Assembly: GCF_000718515.1 (NCBI RefSeq)
Contig: NZ_JNZS01000007.1
Location: 124,001-188,000 of the forward strand
Length of the DNA stretch: 64,000 nt
Reading direction: 5' to 3'
DNA from: Micromonospora parva
GTDB lineage: Bacteria > Actinomycetota > Actinomycetes > Mycobacteriales > Micromonosporaceae
How positions within the stretch are numbered: position 1 is the stretch's first letter; each line of letters opens with the position of its first letter. The translations under genes and the position numbers were made by a program. Shown piece after piece: positions 26,650-34,834 of this stretch. The notes under the pieces were generated by a model, which saw only the letters and a program-made list of their open reading frames with translations, made no database searches and was not told where the DNA came from.

Positions 26650-27363
26650 TCAGCTCACCCCCCGAACCGCCTCGATGACCGACTCGGCGACCTCACTCGG
26701 GTCGGCCACCGCCATCGCGTGCGACCCGCCGACGACCTCGCGCTGCCCCCGAGGGTTGGCCCGCTCGGCCATGAAGCGGTGCGCCTCGACCGGGATGTTC
26801 TTGTCCAGGTCCCCGAACACGAACCAGCTGGGCAGCGACCGCCAGGCAGGGTCGCCGGTGAGCTGGTCCCCCAGGGCCTGCTCGGTGATCGGCCGCTGGG
26901 TCCGGGCCATCAGCGCGGCCATGTCGCCCGACGCGTCCGCGCAGAACTGCGCGTGGTACCGGTCCTGGGCGATCGCCACCTCGTTGCCACCCGTCGACAC
27001 CGGGTACTGCACCAGCGTGTCGGCCAGGGTGCTGCCGGGGAACTTGCCCGACAGCGACAGTGCCGACTCCCCGGTGTCCGGGGCGAAGGCGTTGACGTAC
27101 ACGAGGGCCCGCACCGAGGTGTCGCCGGCCGCGGCCTGCGTGATCACCATGCCGCCGTACGAGTGGCCGACGAGGATGACCGGTCCACCGATCCCGCGTA
27201 CGACATCCCGCACGTACGCGGCGTCGCCCGCGACGCTGCGCAGCGGATTCGCGACGGCCACCGAGTCGTACGCGGCGCCCATGCGCTCGAGCACTCCGTT
27301 CCAACTCGCCGACTCGGCGAACGCCCCGTGCACGAGCACGATGGTGGGCTGTGGATCAGGCAT
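26650..27363 (-). CDS. Alpha/beta-hydrolase
   Basis: 237 residues. PTIVLVHGAFAESASWNGVL gives the oxyanion region, GHSYGGMV the Ser nucleophile, LVYVNAFAPDTGES a family-typical segment, FVFGDLDKNIP the acid strand and GGSHAMAVADPSEVAESV the catalytic His. This pattern matches the small cofactor-free esterases often annotated as salicylate-esterase-like (AB_hydrolase_6). Cytosolic, no signal peptide. Substrate unknown. Divergent from the AlkD-like gene. Confidence 0.85.
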   Translation of the reverse strand: MPDPQPTIVLVHGAFAESASWNGVLERMGAAYDSVAVANPLRSVAGDAAYVRDVVRGIGGPVILVGHSYGGMVITQAAAGDTSVRALVYVNAFAPDTGESALSLSGKFPGSTLADTLVQYPVSTGGNEVAIAQDRYHAQFCADASGDMAALMARTQRPITEQALGDQLTGDPAWRSLPSWFVFGDLDKNIPVEAHRFMAERANPRGQREVVGGSHAMAVADPSEVAESVIEAVRGVS

Positions 27364-27540
27364 GACTGGTGCCCCCTCACTCCGTGAAGCTGTTCACCGC
27401 CGGTCGCACTGGTACGCCTGGATACCCGTCACGCGAATGTGAAACGTCCGGTCCCGGTCGCCTGCACCGGTCCTGCCGAACGCGTCGGTCGGCGGGCCAG
27501 CGCCGTAAGCTGCATCAACCCCGATGGGCAGGAGGCTGCG

Positions 27541-28218
27541 GTGGCGGCGACGACGAACACTGCGACGGTGGCCGAGGTGATGGCCGAGCTGGCCGAGTTG
27601 GCGGACCCGAGGGCCCGCGAGGTGAACGCCAGACACGGTGACGATCATGGTGTAAACCTCGGCGCGCTTCGGGCGCTCGCGAAGCGGCTGAAGACGCAGC
27701 ACGATCTCGCGCGCCAACTCTGGGCGACGGGTGAGTCCGCGGCGAGACTGCTGGCGATCCTGATCTGTCGTCCCCGGGCGTTCACGCGTGACGAGTTGGA
27801 CGTCATGGTGCGCGAGGCGCGCACCCCGAAGGTGCACGACTGGCTGGTCAACTACGTGGTGAAGAAGAACCGGCACGCCGACGAGCTGCGGCTGGCCTGG
27901 TTCGCCGACGCGGATCCCGTGGTCGCGAGCGCCGGCTGGGCGCTGACCACCGAACGCGTGACGAAGAGTCCCGAGAGTCTCGACCTCCCGGGACTGCTCG
28001 ATGTGATCGAGACCGAGATGGCGGACGCGCCGGATCGCCTCCAGTGGGCGATGAACCACTGCCTGGCGCAGATCGGGATCGAGCACGCCGAGCACCGCGC
28101 TCGGGCGATCGACATCGGCGAACGCCTGGGGGTGCTCAGGGACTATCCGACCTCCCCCGGCTGCACGTCTCCGTTCGCGCCGATCTGGATCACCGAGATG
28201 GTCCGCCGCGCGGGATAG
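27541..28218 (+). CDS. AlkD-like DNA alkylation repair protein
   Basis: 225 residues from a GTG with GGAGG five bases upstream. All-helical HEAT-like repeat protein: VNLGALRALAKRLKTQHDLARQLWATGESAARLLAILICRP, TRDELDVMVREARTPKVHDWLVNYVVKK, WFADADPVVASAGWALTTERV. AlkD-type proteins bind and excise bulky or positively charged alkylated bases (N3-methyladenine, N7-methylguanine). A Trp-rich lesion face and one Asp are expected; W and D residues occur at suitable places but their equivalence was not tested. Single gene. Confidence 0.82.
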   Translation: MAATTNTATVAEVMAELAELADPRAREVNARHGDDHGVNLGALRALAKRLKTQHDLARQLWATGESAARLLAILICRPRAFTRDELDVMVREARTPKVHDWLVNYVVKKNRHADELRLAWFADADPVVASAGWALTTERVTKSPESLDLPGLLDVIETEMADAPDRLQWAMNHCLAQIGIEHAEHRARAIDIGERLGVLRDYPTSPGCTSPFAPIWITEMVRRAG

Positions 28219-28293
28219 ACAGCACCTTCCCGGTCGAGCCCTCTGGAACGGGGTCGACGCCGTCCGCCACCCGTCCCTATAGTGAGTTCCATT

Positions 28294-29532
28294 ATGGGAC
28301 TTACTACGTTCTGGCGGTGGTGGGTCGCCGGCACGACCAGCCACCTCGGCTCGGCGGTCGGCGCGCTGGCCCTACCGCTGACCGCGCTGAACGTGCTCCA
28401 CGCGTCGGCCTTCGAGATGGGTCTGATCACCGCGGCGGGCTATCTGGCGTACCTGCTGATCAGCCTGCCGGCCGGGGTGATCGTGCAGCGCGTGCCGCTG
28501 CGCGGCATGCAGGTCGGCCTGGACCTGGTCCGGGCCCTCGCCATCGCGTCGGTCCCGCTGGCCTGGTGGCTCGGCATGCTGACCGTGGCCCAGCTGATCG
28601 CTGTCGCCCTGGTGGTGAGCTTCGCCAACGTGCTGTTCGACGTGGCGAACCAGACGTTCCTGCCGGAGATCGTGCCGGCCGCGCAGTTGCAGGCCCGCAA
28701 CAGCCTCACCTCCGGCACCCATGCCGCCACCACGCTGGGCGGTCCGTCCCTGGGCGGCTTCGCGGTGGCGGTGCTGGGCGCGGTGCCGACGCTCTTCGTG
28801 GACGCCGTCAGCTATCTGGTCTCCGCGGTGTTGCTGCGCACCCTGCCGGCTCGCCGGGTGCAGCGATCGGCCGAGCGACCACCGATGGTCACGATGATCC
28901 GCGAGGGCTGGCACTTCGTGCTGCGACACCCGATCATCGGACCGGCCATGTGGGACGCCACCGCGACGAACTTCGTCAGCGGCGCGATGCTGGCCCTCTT
29001 CCCGTTCTACCTGGTGCGCGAGCTGCACGCATCGCCGGTCCTGGTCGGGCTGCTGATCGCCACCGACGGTCTCGGCACACTCATCGGCGCCGCGCTGACG
29101 ACCCGCTTCACCAACCGGTTCGGCACCGCCCGCGGCCTGATCATCGCGGCCTTCGTCGGCGTGGCCGGCGCGCTCATCATCCCGCTGGGTACCGGCACCG
29201 TCGCATTCCTGGCCTTCGCGGCCGGCAATCTCATCCTCGCCAGCTCCACAGTGGTGCTCAGCGTGACCACCCGCACGTACCGGATGCTCGCCAGCCCACC
29301 GGAGCTGTTGTCCCGGGTGATCGCCACTGTCAAGTTCGTCTCCTGGGGCGCCATCCCGGTCGGTGGCCTGCTCGCCGGCCTCCTGGCCGGGCCGCTCGGT
29401 GCCCGCACGACATTGCTGATCTTCGGGGCGCTCACCGTGCTGTCCCCGATCATCTACCTGTCGACGCCGATCCGCGGCCTGCGCGACCTGCCACTCGACA
29501 GCGCGCCGGCCCCCACCGAGGCCCGGGTGTGA
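28294..29532 (+). CDS. MFS transporter (DHA3-like exporter)
   Basis: 412 residues, 12 predicted membrane helices. WWVAGTTSHLGSAVGALALPLTAL is the usual first helix of this branch; the N-half ends around DAVSYLVSAVLLRTLPARR, and C-half loop TTRFTNRFGTARG and RTYRMLASPPELLSRVIATVKFVSWGAIPVGGLLAG follow. Drug or metabolite efflux by proton exchange is likely. No ribosome site precedes the ATG; TATAGT lies 11 bases upstream as a possible -10 box, so the gene may be leaderless. A GTG at 28282 in the same frame is an alternative start. Confidence 0.88.
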   Translation: MGLTTFWRWWVAGTTSHLGSAVGALALPLTALNVLHASAFEMGLITAAGYLAYLLISLPAGVIVQRVPLRGMQVGLDLVRALAIASVPLAWWLGMLTVAQLIAVALVVSFANVLFDVANQTFLPEIVPAAQLQARNSLTSGTHAATTLGGPSLGGFAVAVLGAVPTLFVDAVSYLVSAVLLRTLPARRVQRSAERPPMVTMIREGWHFVLRHPIIGPAMWDATATNFVSGAMLALFPFYLVRELHASPVLVGLLIATDGLGTLIGAALTTRFTNRFGTARGLIIAAFVGVAGALIIPLGTGTVAFLAFAAGNLILASSTVVLSVTTRTYRMLASPPELLSRVIATVKFVSWGAIPVGGLLAGLLAGPLGARTTLLIFGALTVLSPIIYLSTPIRGLRDLPLDSAPAPTEARV

Positions 29533-29724
29533 AGCCCACCCCCGCTCCGTCCACAGTGCTCGGCCAGGACATCGACAGAAGGTGTAGCCAACGGTTCACC
29601 GGGGCAAGAACCCGCACATGAGGCAAGCGACACTGCGGCACGGGTACCTGCCCGACCAGCGGCACCGCACTGGCGAGCCCGGCCGGGCAGGGCCGGCGAC
29701 GTCGCTGCCGACGGCCGCCGGCTG

Positions 29725-30474
29725 ATGCGGTTGAGGCACAGCCTTCCCCCGGTGGCGCTCGGGGCGGCGGCGCTCGGGGCGGCCCTGGGCGCCAGCCCCG
29801 CCCACGCCGACAGCCCGTCACCGTCGCGTCTCCCGCCGCTGGAGGTCGCCACCTCGCCGCAGGCCCTCTCGGTTTCGGTGGACGACGTCGTCGAGGTGCA
29901 GCTGGATGTCCCACTGCCCGTGCCGACGACTGTCGTCCCGCTGCCCCTGCCGTCCACGGACCCGCTGCCCCTGCCGTCGATAGAACCGCCGCCCCTGCCG
30001 GTACCGACGCTGTCGGCCAGGCCGGTACCGACAGTGTCGGCCAGGCCGGCCACCACCGCGCCACGTCGTCCGGCCCGTGCCCCCTCGTCGCCGCGCACCA
30101 CGCCGACGCCAGCCGCCCCGGTCCCGCCTGCCGTACGCCTTGACCAGTCGGTGCCGTCGACGGTGTCCCCGGGCGGTGCCCACGGCAGGTCCGATGGCCG
30201 GGCGTCGGATCGGGCGCGGGCGACGACGGCCACCGTCACCGTCACCGGTGAGCGGCCCGTCCCGCCGGCCCGTCCCGCACCGGGGCCGCCGGTGTTCGTC
30301 GTGGCGCTCGCCACCGGGCCGGCCACCACCAGCACCGGCGGTGCCGAGCCACCTCCGTCGACAGCCGAAGCTCCGCCATCCATCCCGCTGCTGCGGGCCG
30401 GGTTCACCGTCAGCGCCGTCGACCTGCGCGCTACCGGTCTACCGGTGGAGCGGGGTCCTCCCCCACCCCGGTAG
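29725..30474 (+). CDS. Putative secreted proline-rich protein
   Basis: 249 residues, not a recognised family. A signal-like N-terminus (MRLRHSLPPVALGAAALGAALGASPAHA) is followed by Pro/Leu/Val/Thr-rich low-complexity sequence with repeated PLPLPS, VPT and SARP units and no Cys. It may be an extended cell-wall-spanning protein. The ribosome site is weak and the reverse strand is also open here, so coding status rests on the signal peptide and the clean stop before the next gene. Confidence 0.45.
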   Translation: MRLRHSLPPVALGAAALGAALGASPAHADSPSPSRLPPLEVATSPQALSVSVDDVVEVQLDVPLPVPTTVVPLPLPSTDPLPLPSIEPPPLPVPTLSARPVPTVSARPATTAPRRPARAPSSPRTTPTPAAPVPPAVRLDQSVPSTVSPGGAHGRSDGRASDRARATTATVTVTGERPVPPARPAPGPPVFVVALATGPATTSTGGAEPPPSTAEAPPSIPLLRAGFTVSAVDLRATGLPVERGPPPPR

Positions 30475-30520
30475 CTCCTGATCGCCCACTCACGTCCACG
30501 ACGTTGATCAGGAGAGACTC

Positions 30521-30805
30521 ATGGAAATCGCCGTCATCTGGATCCCCGCCGACATCGAGCCGTCGGAGCCCGCCGTCGCGAAGTGTCTCCGCCACCTTCG
30601 CCGACACTCGTACCGATTCGCGGGAACCGTGCGGGCACCGTGGGAGACCGTCGAACAGAGCATGATCGACGGGGAGGTGGATGTCGTCGTCATCGCCGAT
30701 TTCGCCCACCTCCCGCCGGACCGGTCCCCCCGGATCGAGCTGGCCAGCGCCACCGGAGACGATGCGGACGGGGACCAGCCGGCTCCCGACACCCAGCAGC
30801 ACTGA
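30521..30805 (+). CDS. Small conserved-looking hypothetical protein
   Basis: 94 residues from an ATG with AGGAGA at five to ten bases upstream, which makes it a convincing gene. Sequence: alternating strand-helix start (EIAVIWIPADIEPSEPAVAKCLRHLRRHSYRFAGTV), then VDVVVIADFAHLPPDRSPRIELA and an acidic tail. The central V-V-V-I-A-D strand faintly recalls the catalytic-domain strand of serine recombinases, but no catalytic Ser is present, so no function is given. Ends before a perfect terminator. Confidence 0.6.
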   Translation: MEIAVIWIPADIEPSEPAVAKCLRHLRRHSYRFAGTVRAPWETVEQSMIDGEVDVVVIADFAHLPPDRSPRIELASATGDDADGDQPAPDTQQH

Positions 30806-30810
30806 CACCA

Positions 30811-30845
30811 CGAAGCGCCCCGTCCGCAACGAACGGGGCGCTTCG
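30811..30845. terminator. Strong bidirectional terminator
   Basis: Perfect 13-base stem CGAAGCGCCCCGT (30811-30823) with ACGGGGCGCTTCG (30833-30845), loop CCGCAACGA. Separates the small hypothetical gene from the convergent murQ. Confidence 0.85.
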
Positions 30846-30908
30846 TCGATCTGGTAGCGGGTCAGCCGCGGGACAGCTCGCCCCGCCGAAGGCCGGCCTC
30901 CCGACGGG

Positions 30909-31802
30909 TCAGGCGGCGACGGCCGCCCGGACGTCGTCGTCGGCGTCGCGCAGCCGGGCCGCGGCCTCCTCGGCGGTGCAGTTCGCCAGCAGCAGCACGA
31001 TGGCCGTCTTGGCGTGCCCGCGCGCCGCCGCGAGCGCCCGCGCGGCGGTGTCCAGGTCGGTGTCGGCGGCCTCGGCGACGATCCGACGGGCCCGGTCGAC
31101 GAGCTTCTCGTTGGTGGCGTTCATGTCCACCATCAGATTGCCGTAGACCTTGCCCAGCCGGGCCATCGCGGCGGTCGACAGCATGTTGCAGACCAGCTTC
31201 TCGGCGGTGCCGGCCTTGAGCCGGGTGGAGCCGGTGAGCACCTCGGGCCCGGTGGGCACCTCGATGGCGACGTCGGCGTGCCGGCTGGTCACCGCGTCGG
31301 TGTTGCAGGCCACCGAGACGGTCGCCGCGCCGCGCGCGCGGGCGTGGTCCAACCCGCCGACCACGTACGGGGTACGGCCGCTGGCGGCGAGCCCGACCAC
31401 CGTGTCGCGGGCGGTCAGGCCGACCGCGTCGAGGTCGGCGACGGCGCGGGTCGGGTCGTCCTCGGCGCCCTCGACGGCGACACCGAAGGCGCGTGCCCCG
31501 CCGGCGAGCAGCCCGACGACCCGATCGGGCGTGGTGCCGAAGGTGGGTGGGATCTCGACGGCGTCGAGCATGCCGATCCGGCCGCTGGTGCCCGCGCCGA
31601 GGTAGATCAGCCGTCCGCCCTGGCGTAGCGACGCCACGATGACGTCGACGGCGGCGGCGATGTCCGGCACGGCCCGGCGGACGGCCTCGGCGACCGTCTG
31701 GTCCTCGTCGTTCATCGCGAGAAGCAACTCGGTGGGAGACATCCGGTCGAGGTCGCTGGTCTTGTCGTTGCGGGTCTCGGTGCCGAGGGTGCTGAGGTCC
31801 AC
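30909..31802 (-). CDS. murQ: N-acetylmuramic acid 6-phosphate etherase
   Basis: 297 residues from GTG 31802 (AGGA site about 11 bases upstream). SIS-domain enzyme: DLSTLGTETRN and DLDRMSPTELLLAMNDED at the N-terminus, LIYLGAGTSGRIGMLDAVEIPPTFG with the catalytic Glu in V-E-I-P-P-T-F, VVGLAASGRTPYVVGGLDHARARG, and TGSTRLKAGTAEKLVCNMLSTAAM, all standard MurQ signatures. It splits MurNAc 6-phosphate into GlcNAc 6-phosphate and D-lactate in the cytosol. Divergent from the symporter-anmK-dehydrogenase operon, whose products supply its substrate and consume its D-lactate. Confidence 0.96.
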   Translation of the reverse strand: MDLSTLGTETRNDKTSDLDRMSPTELLLAMNDEDQTVAEAVRRAVPDIAAAVDVIVASLRQGGRLIYLGAGTSGRIGMLDAVEIPPTFGTTPDRVVGLLAGGARAFGVAVEGAEDDPTRAVADLDAVGLTARDTVVGLAASGRTPYVVGGLDHARARGAATVSVACNTDAVTSRHADVAIEVPTGPEVLTGSTRLKAGTAEKLVCNMLSTAAMARLGKVYGNLMVDMNATNEKLVDRARRIVAEAADTDLDTAARALAAARGHAKTAIVLLLANCTAEEAAARLRDADDDVRAAVAA

Positions 31803-32063
31803 GGGGTGCTCGTTCCTCTCGCTGGTGTGCAGTCGCCGGCCGGCGGGGCGCGGATCTCCGGTCGCCCGGCGGCCCGGGACGGCTCGTCGTCGAGCGCGTC
31901 CTCGCGACCCGCCGCCACGGCCAGGCCGCGGCGCAGCTGCGAACAGTCCCCGTATCAGCAGGCTGAAACCACAGCGTAACCAGCCCGGCCGGGCGGTGGC
32001 AAAAAGTTTCGCGTTACCCTGGTCCAACGTCACTTCTTGACAATCGCTGGTTGGGAGCGAGCC

Positions 32064-33623
32064 GTGCGTCAACTCGACCTCGTCGTGATCGTGCTGTACC
32101 TCGTGGTGATCGCCTTCGTCGGACTACGCCTGTCCGGCAAACAGAAGTCCGCCAAGGACTACTTCGTCGGCGAGGGCCGACTGCCCTGGTGGACCGTCTC
32201 GTTCTCCGTGGTCGCCACCGAGACCAGCGTCCTGACCGTGATCAGTGTTCCCGGCGGCGCCTACAGCGGTCAGGGCTTCGGCAACGTCGAGCTGGCCCTG
32301 GGTTACGTCATCGGTCGGGTCGTCGTGGCCGCGGTGCTCATCCCGCTGTACAAGCGGGGTGGGTTCGTCAGCGCCTACCAGTACCTCGGTGAGCGGTTTG
32401 GCCTGAAACTCCAGGGTCTGGCGTCGGTGACGTTCGTCTTCACCCGCCTGCTCGCCGAGGGCGTACGGCTGTTCGCCTCGGCCATCCCCATCAAGCTGCT
32501 CCTCGACGAGTTCGGGCTGAACGTCAGCTACCAGGCCATCATCATCGTGCTCACGCTCATCACGGTGGTCTACACCTACCTCGGTGGCATCAAAGCGGTC
32601 ATCTGGACCGACGCCATCCAGATGGGGCTGTACCTGGGTGGGGCGATCCTGGCCATCGCGGTGCTCAGCCACGCCGTCGGCTTCGACGGCTACTCGCAGG
32701 CATTCGACGCCGGCAAGTTCCAGCTCTTCGACACCAACTTCGACCTCGCGCACGTGCTCACCAGCCCGTTCGCCCTGCCGACCGCGATCATCGGTGGCGC
32801 GATCTTCGCGATGGCCAGCCACGGGTCGGACCAGCTGATCGTCCAGCGCATCCTGTCCACCCGGACGCTGCGCGAGGGGCAGCAGGCGATGATCTCCTCG
32901 GGCATCTTCGTGGTGATCCAGTTCGCGGCGTTCTCCCTGGTCGGGGCGCTGCTGTGGTCGTACAACAAGGGTCAGAGCTTCAAGGAGCTCGGCCTGGCCA
33001 GTAGCGACAACCTCTACCCGAGCTTCATCCTGCACGCTCTGCCGGTGGGCATCTCGGGTCTGCTGGTGGCCGGCATCCTCGGCGCCGCGATGGGTTCGCT
33101 GTCGTCGGCGCTGAACTCGATGTCGAACTCCACCGTCGCCGACTTCATCCACAGCTTCTTCCGCACGGTCCCGTCGGACGACGTGATGCTCCGGCTCGCC
33201 CGGGTGATGACCCTGGTCTGGGCGGTGCTGATGGCGGTCTTCGCCTGCGCGTTCAGCTCCAGCACCGGAAACGTCTACCTGACCGGTCTGACCATCGCCG
33301 GCTACACCTACGGCGCACTGCTCGGGGCCTTCCTGCTCGGCCGCCTGGTCAAGCGGGCCAACCAGGTCGACGCGGTGATCGCCTTCCTGGTCACCGTGGC
33401 GGTGATGACCTACATCGTCCGCTACGTCAAGATCGATGTGACGACGGCCGGGACCACCACCGCCACCGCCATCGCCGCGCAGTGGCTGGTCCCGATCGGC
33501 GTCCTGATCACCCTGGTCGTCGGCGCGGTGTCGAGCCGGTTCCACCCGGCCCCGGAGACGCCGTACGACCATGGACGCACCGACGAGGTCGACGAGACGG
33601 CAGCGCCCGCCGGCCGGGCATGA
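32064..33623 (+). CDS. Sodium/solute symporter (SSS family), candidate amino-sugar importer
   Basis: 519 residues from GTG 32064 behind GGGAG. About 13 helices; family signatures SVVATETSVLTVISVPGGAYSGQGFGNVELALGYVIGR, YTYLGGIKAVIWTDAIQM and the conserved ASHGSDQLIVQRILS are present. Substrates of this branch include sugars, sialic acid and other solutes carried in with sodium. It is divergent from murQ and only 11 bases before anmK, so a muropeptide sugar (MurNAc, anhydroMurNAc or a disaccharide) is the most reasonable cargo. That is inference from position; the family alone does not identify it. Confidence 0.9.
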   Translation: MRQLDLVVIVLYLVVIAFVGLRLSGKQKSAKDYFVGEGRLPWWTVSFSVVATETSVLTVISVPGGAYSGQGFGNVELALGYVIGRVVVAAVLIPLYKRGGFVSAYQYLGERFGLKLQGLASVTFVFTRLLAEGVRLFASAIPIKLLLDEFGLNVSYQAIIIVLTLITVVYTYLGGIKAVIWTDAIQMGLYLGGAILAIAVLSHAVGFDGYSQAFDAGKFQLFDTNFDLAHVLTSPFALPTAIIGGAIFAMASHGSDQLIVQRILSTRTLREGQQAMISSGIFVVIQFAAFSLVGALLWSYNKGQSFKELGLASSDNLYPSFILHALPVGISGLLVAGILGAAMGSLSSALNSMSNSTVADFIHSFFRTVPSDDVMLRLARVMTLVWAVLMAVFACAFSSSTGNVYLTGLTIAGYTYGALLGAFLLGRLVKRANQVDAVIAFLVTVAVMTYIVRYVKIDVTTAGTTTATAIAAQWLVPIGVLITLVVGAVSSRFHPAPETPYDHGRTDEVDETAAPAGRA

Positions 33624-33634
33624 AGGAGGACGTG

Positions 33635-34807
33635 ATGCGCGTGATCGGCCTGATGTCCGGAACCTCCTACGACGGCATCGAAGCCGCCGCCGCCGACCTC
33701 GACCTCAGCGGTGACACGCTGCGGATGCGAACGCTGGGTCGGCTCAGTCACCCGTACCCCGAGCAGCTGCGCACCCGGATCGCCGCCGCCCTGCCGCCCG
33801 CCCCGACCACCACCGAGGCGATCTGCGTGTTGGACACCGGCATCGGCCAGGCGTTCGCCGAGGCTGGCGTGCGGGCCCTCGCGGAACTCTGCGATGGCCA
33901 CGCCGACCTGCTCGTCTCGCACGGGCAGACCATGCACCACTGGGTCGAGGACGGCACGGTGCGTGGCACCCTCCAGCTGGGTCAGCCGGCCTGGATCGCG
34001 GAGGCCACCGGTCTTGCGGTGGTGGCCGACCTGCGCAGCCGCGACGTCGCCGCCGGCGGCCAGGGTGCCCCCCTGGTCGCCCTCTTCGACGCGCTGCTGC
34101 TGGGCGGCCTGCCCGGCGTCCCGGCCGCCCTGAACCTGGGCGGCATCGCCAACATCACCGTCGTCGCGCCGGACGCCGACCCGCTCGCCTTCGACACCGG
34201 CCCGGCCAACGCGCTCCTCGACGCCGCCGCCCGCCACTTCAGCGGAGGCACCGAGCACTACGACCGGGACGGACGCGGGGCGGCCGCCGGGCAGGTGAAC
34301 CTGGCCCTGCTGCGGCGACTGCTCGACGAGCCGTACTACCGGCTGCCCAGCCCGAAGAGCACCGGCAAGGAGCTGTTCCACACGCCCTACCTGCTGGCCG
34401 CCCTCGCCGACGCGCCCACCCCGGACCCGCAGGACGTGCTGGCCACGCTCACCCGACTGACGGCGGCCACGGTGGCCGACGCCTGCCGCGATCACGGCGT
34501 CACCCGGCTCGTCGTCTCCGGCGGCGGGGCGCGCAATCCGACGCTGATGCGCATGATCGCCGACGAGCTGCCGGACGTCGACCTGTCGTCGAGCGACGAC
34601 CTGGGCATCGCCTCGGACGCCAAGGAGGCGTTGGCCTTCGCGCTGCTGGGCTACCTGACCGTGCACGGGCTGCCGGGCACCCTGCGCTCGGGCACCGGCG
34701 CGCGGCACCCGTCCGTACTCGGCAGCATCACGCCCGGCCGGCAGCCGCTACGGCTGCCCGCGCCGGTCAGCACCGCTCCCAACCGGCTACAGATCGTCGC
34801 CGACTGA
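33635..34807 (+). CDS. anmK: Anhydro-N-acetylmuramic acid kinase
   Basis: 390 residues from the ATG behind GGAGG. Signatures: RVIGLMSGTSYDGIEAAAADL at the N-terminus (nucleotide loop), LVSHGQTMHH, LGQPAWIAEATGLAVVADLRSRDVAAGGQGAPL, ALNLGGIANITVV, AFDTGPANALLD and LVVSGGGARNPTLM. It phosphorylates 1,6-anhydroMurNAc with ATP and opens the anhydro ring, giving MurNAc 6-phosphate for MurQ. It follows the symporter by 11 bases and precedes the dehydrogenase by 27, so the three are an operon. Confidence 0.96.
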   Translation: MRVIGLMSGTSYDGIEAAAADLDLSGDTLRMRTLGRLSHPYPEQLRTRIAAALPPAPTTTEAICVLDTGIGQAFAEAGVRALAELCDGHADLLVSHGQTMHHWVEDGTVRGTLQLGQPAWIAEATGLAVVADLRSRDVAAGGQGAPLVALFDALLLGGLPGVPAALNLGGIANITVVAPDADPLAFDTGPANALLDAAARHFSGGTEHYDRDGRGAAAGQVNLALLRRLLDEPYYRLPSPKSTGKELFHTPYLLAALADAPTPDPQDVLATLTRLTAATVADACRDHGVTRLVVSGGGARNPTLMRMIADELPDVDLSSSDDLGIASDAKEALAFALLGYLTVHGLPGTLRSGTGARHPSVLGSITPGRQPLRLPAPVSTAPNRLQIVAD

Positions 34808-34834
34808 CCGCCCCCTCGCCCGGGAGGATCGCCC

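Noticed and set aside
29454..30407. A 317-codon minus-strand frame opposite the proline-rich gene
   Set aside because: Gly/Ser/Thr-rich without a signal peptide, and it starts without a ribosome site and runs into the MFS gene end. The plus frame with a signal peptide was preferred, though only moderately.
32020..32035. Possible DasR-type site (TGGTCCA) before the symporter
   Set aside because: Only one half resembles the DasR consensus; the mirrored half is absent, so GlcNAc-type control cannot be claimed.
32037..32042. TTGACA as a -35 box for the symporter gene
   Set aside because: Only 21 bases remain before the GTG start, leaving no room for a -10 box, a start site and the ribosome site.
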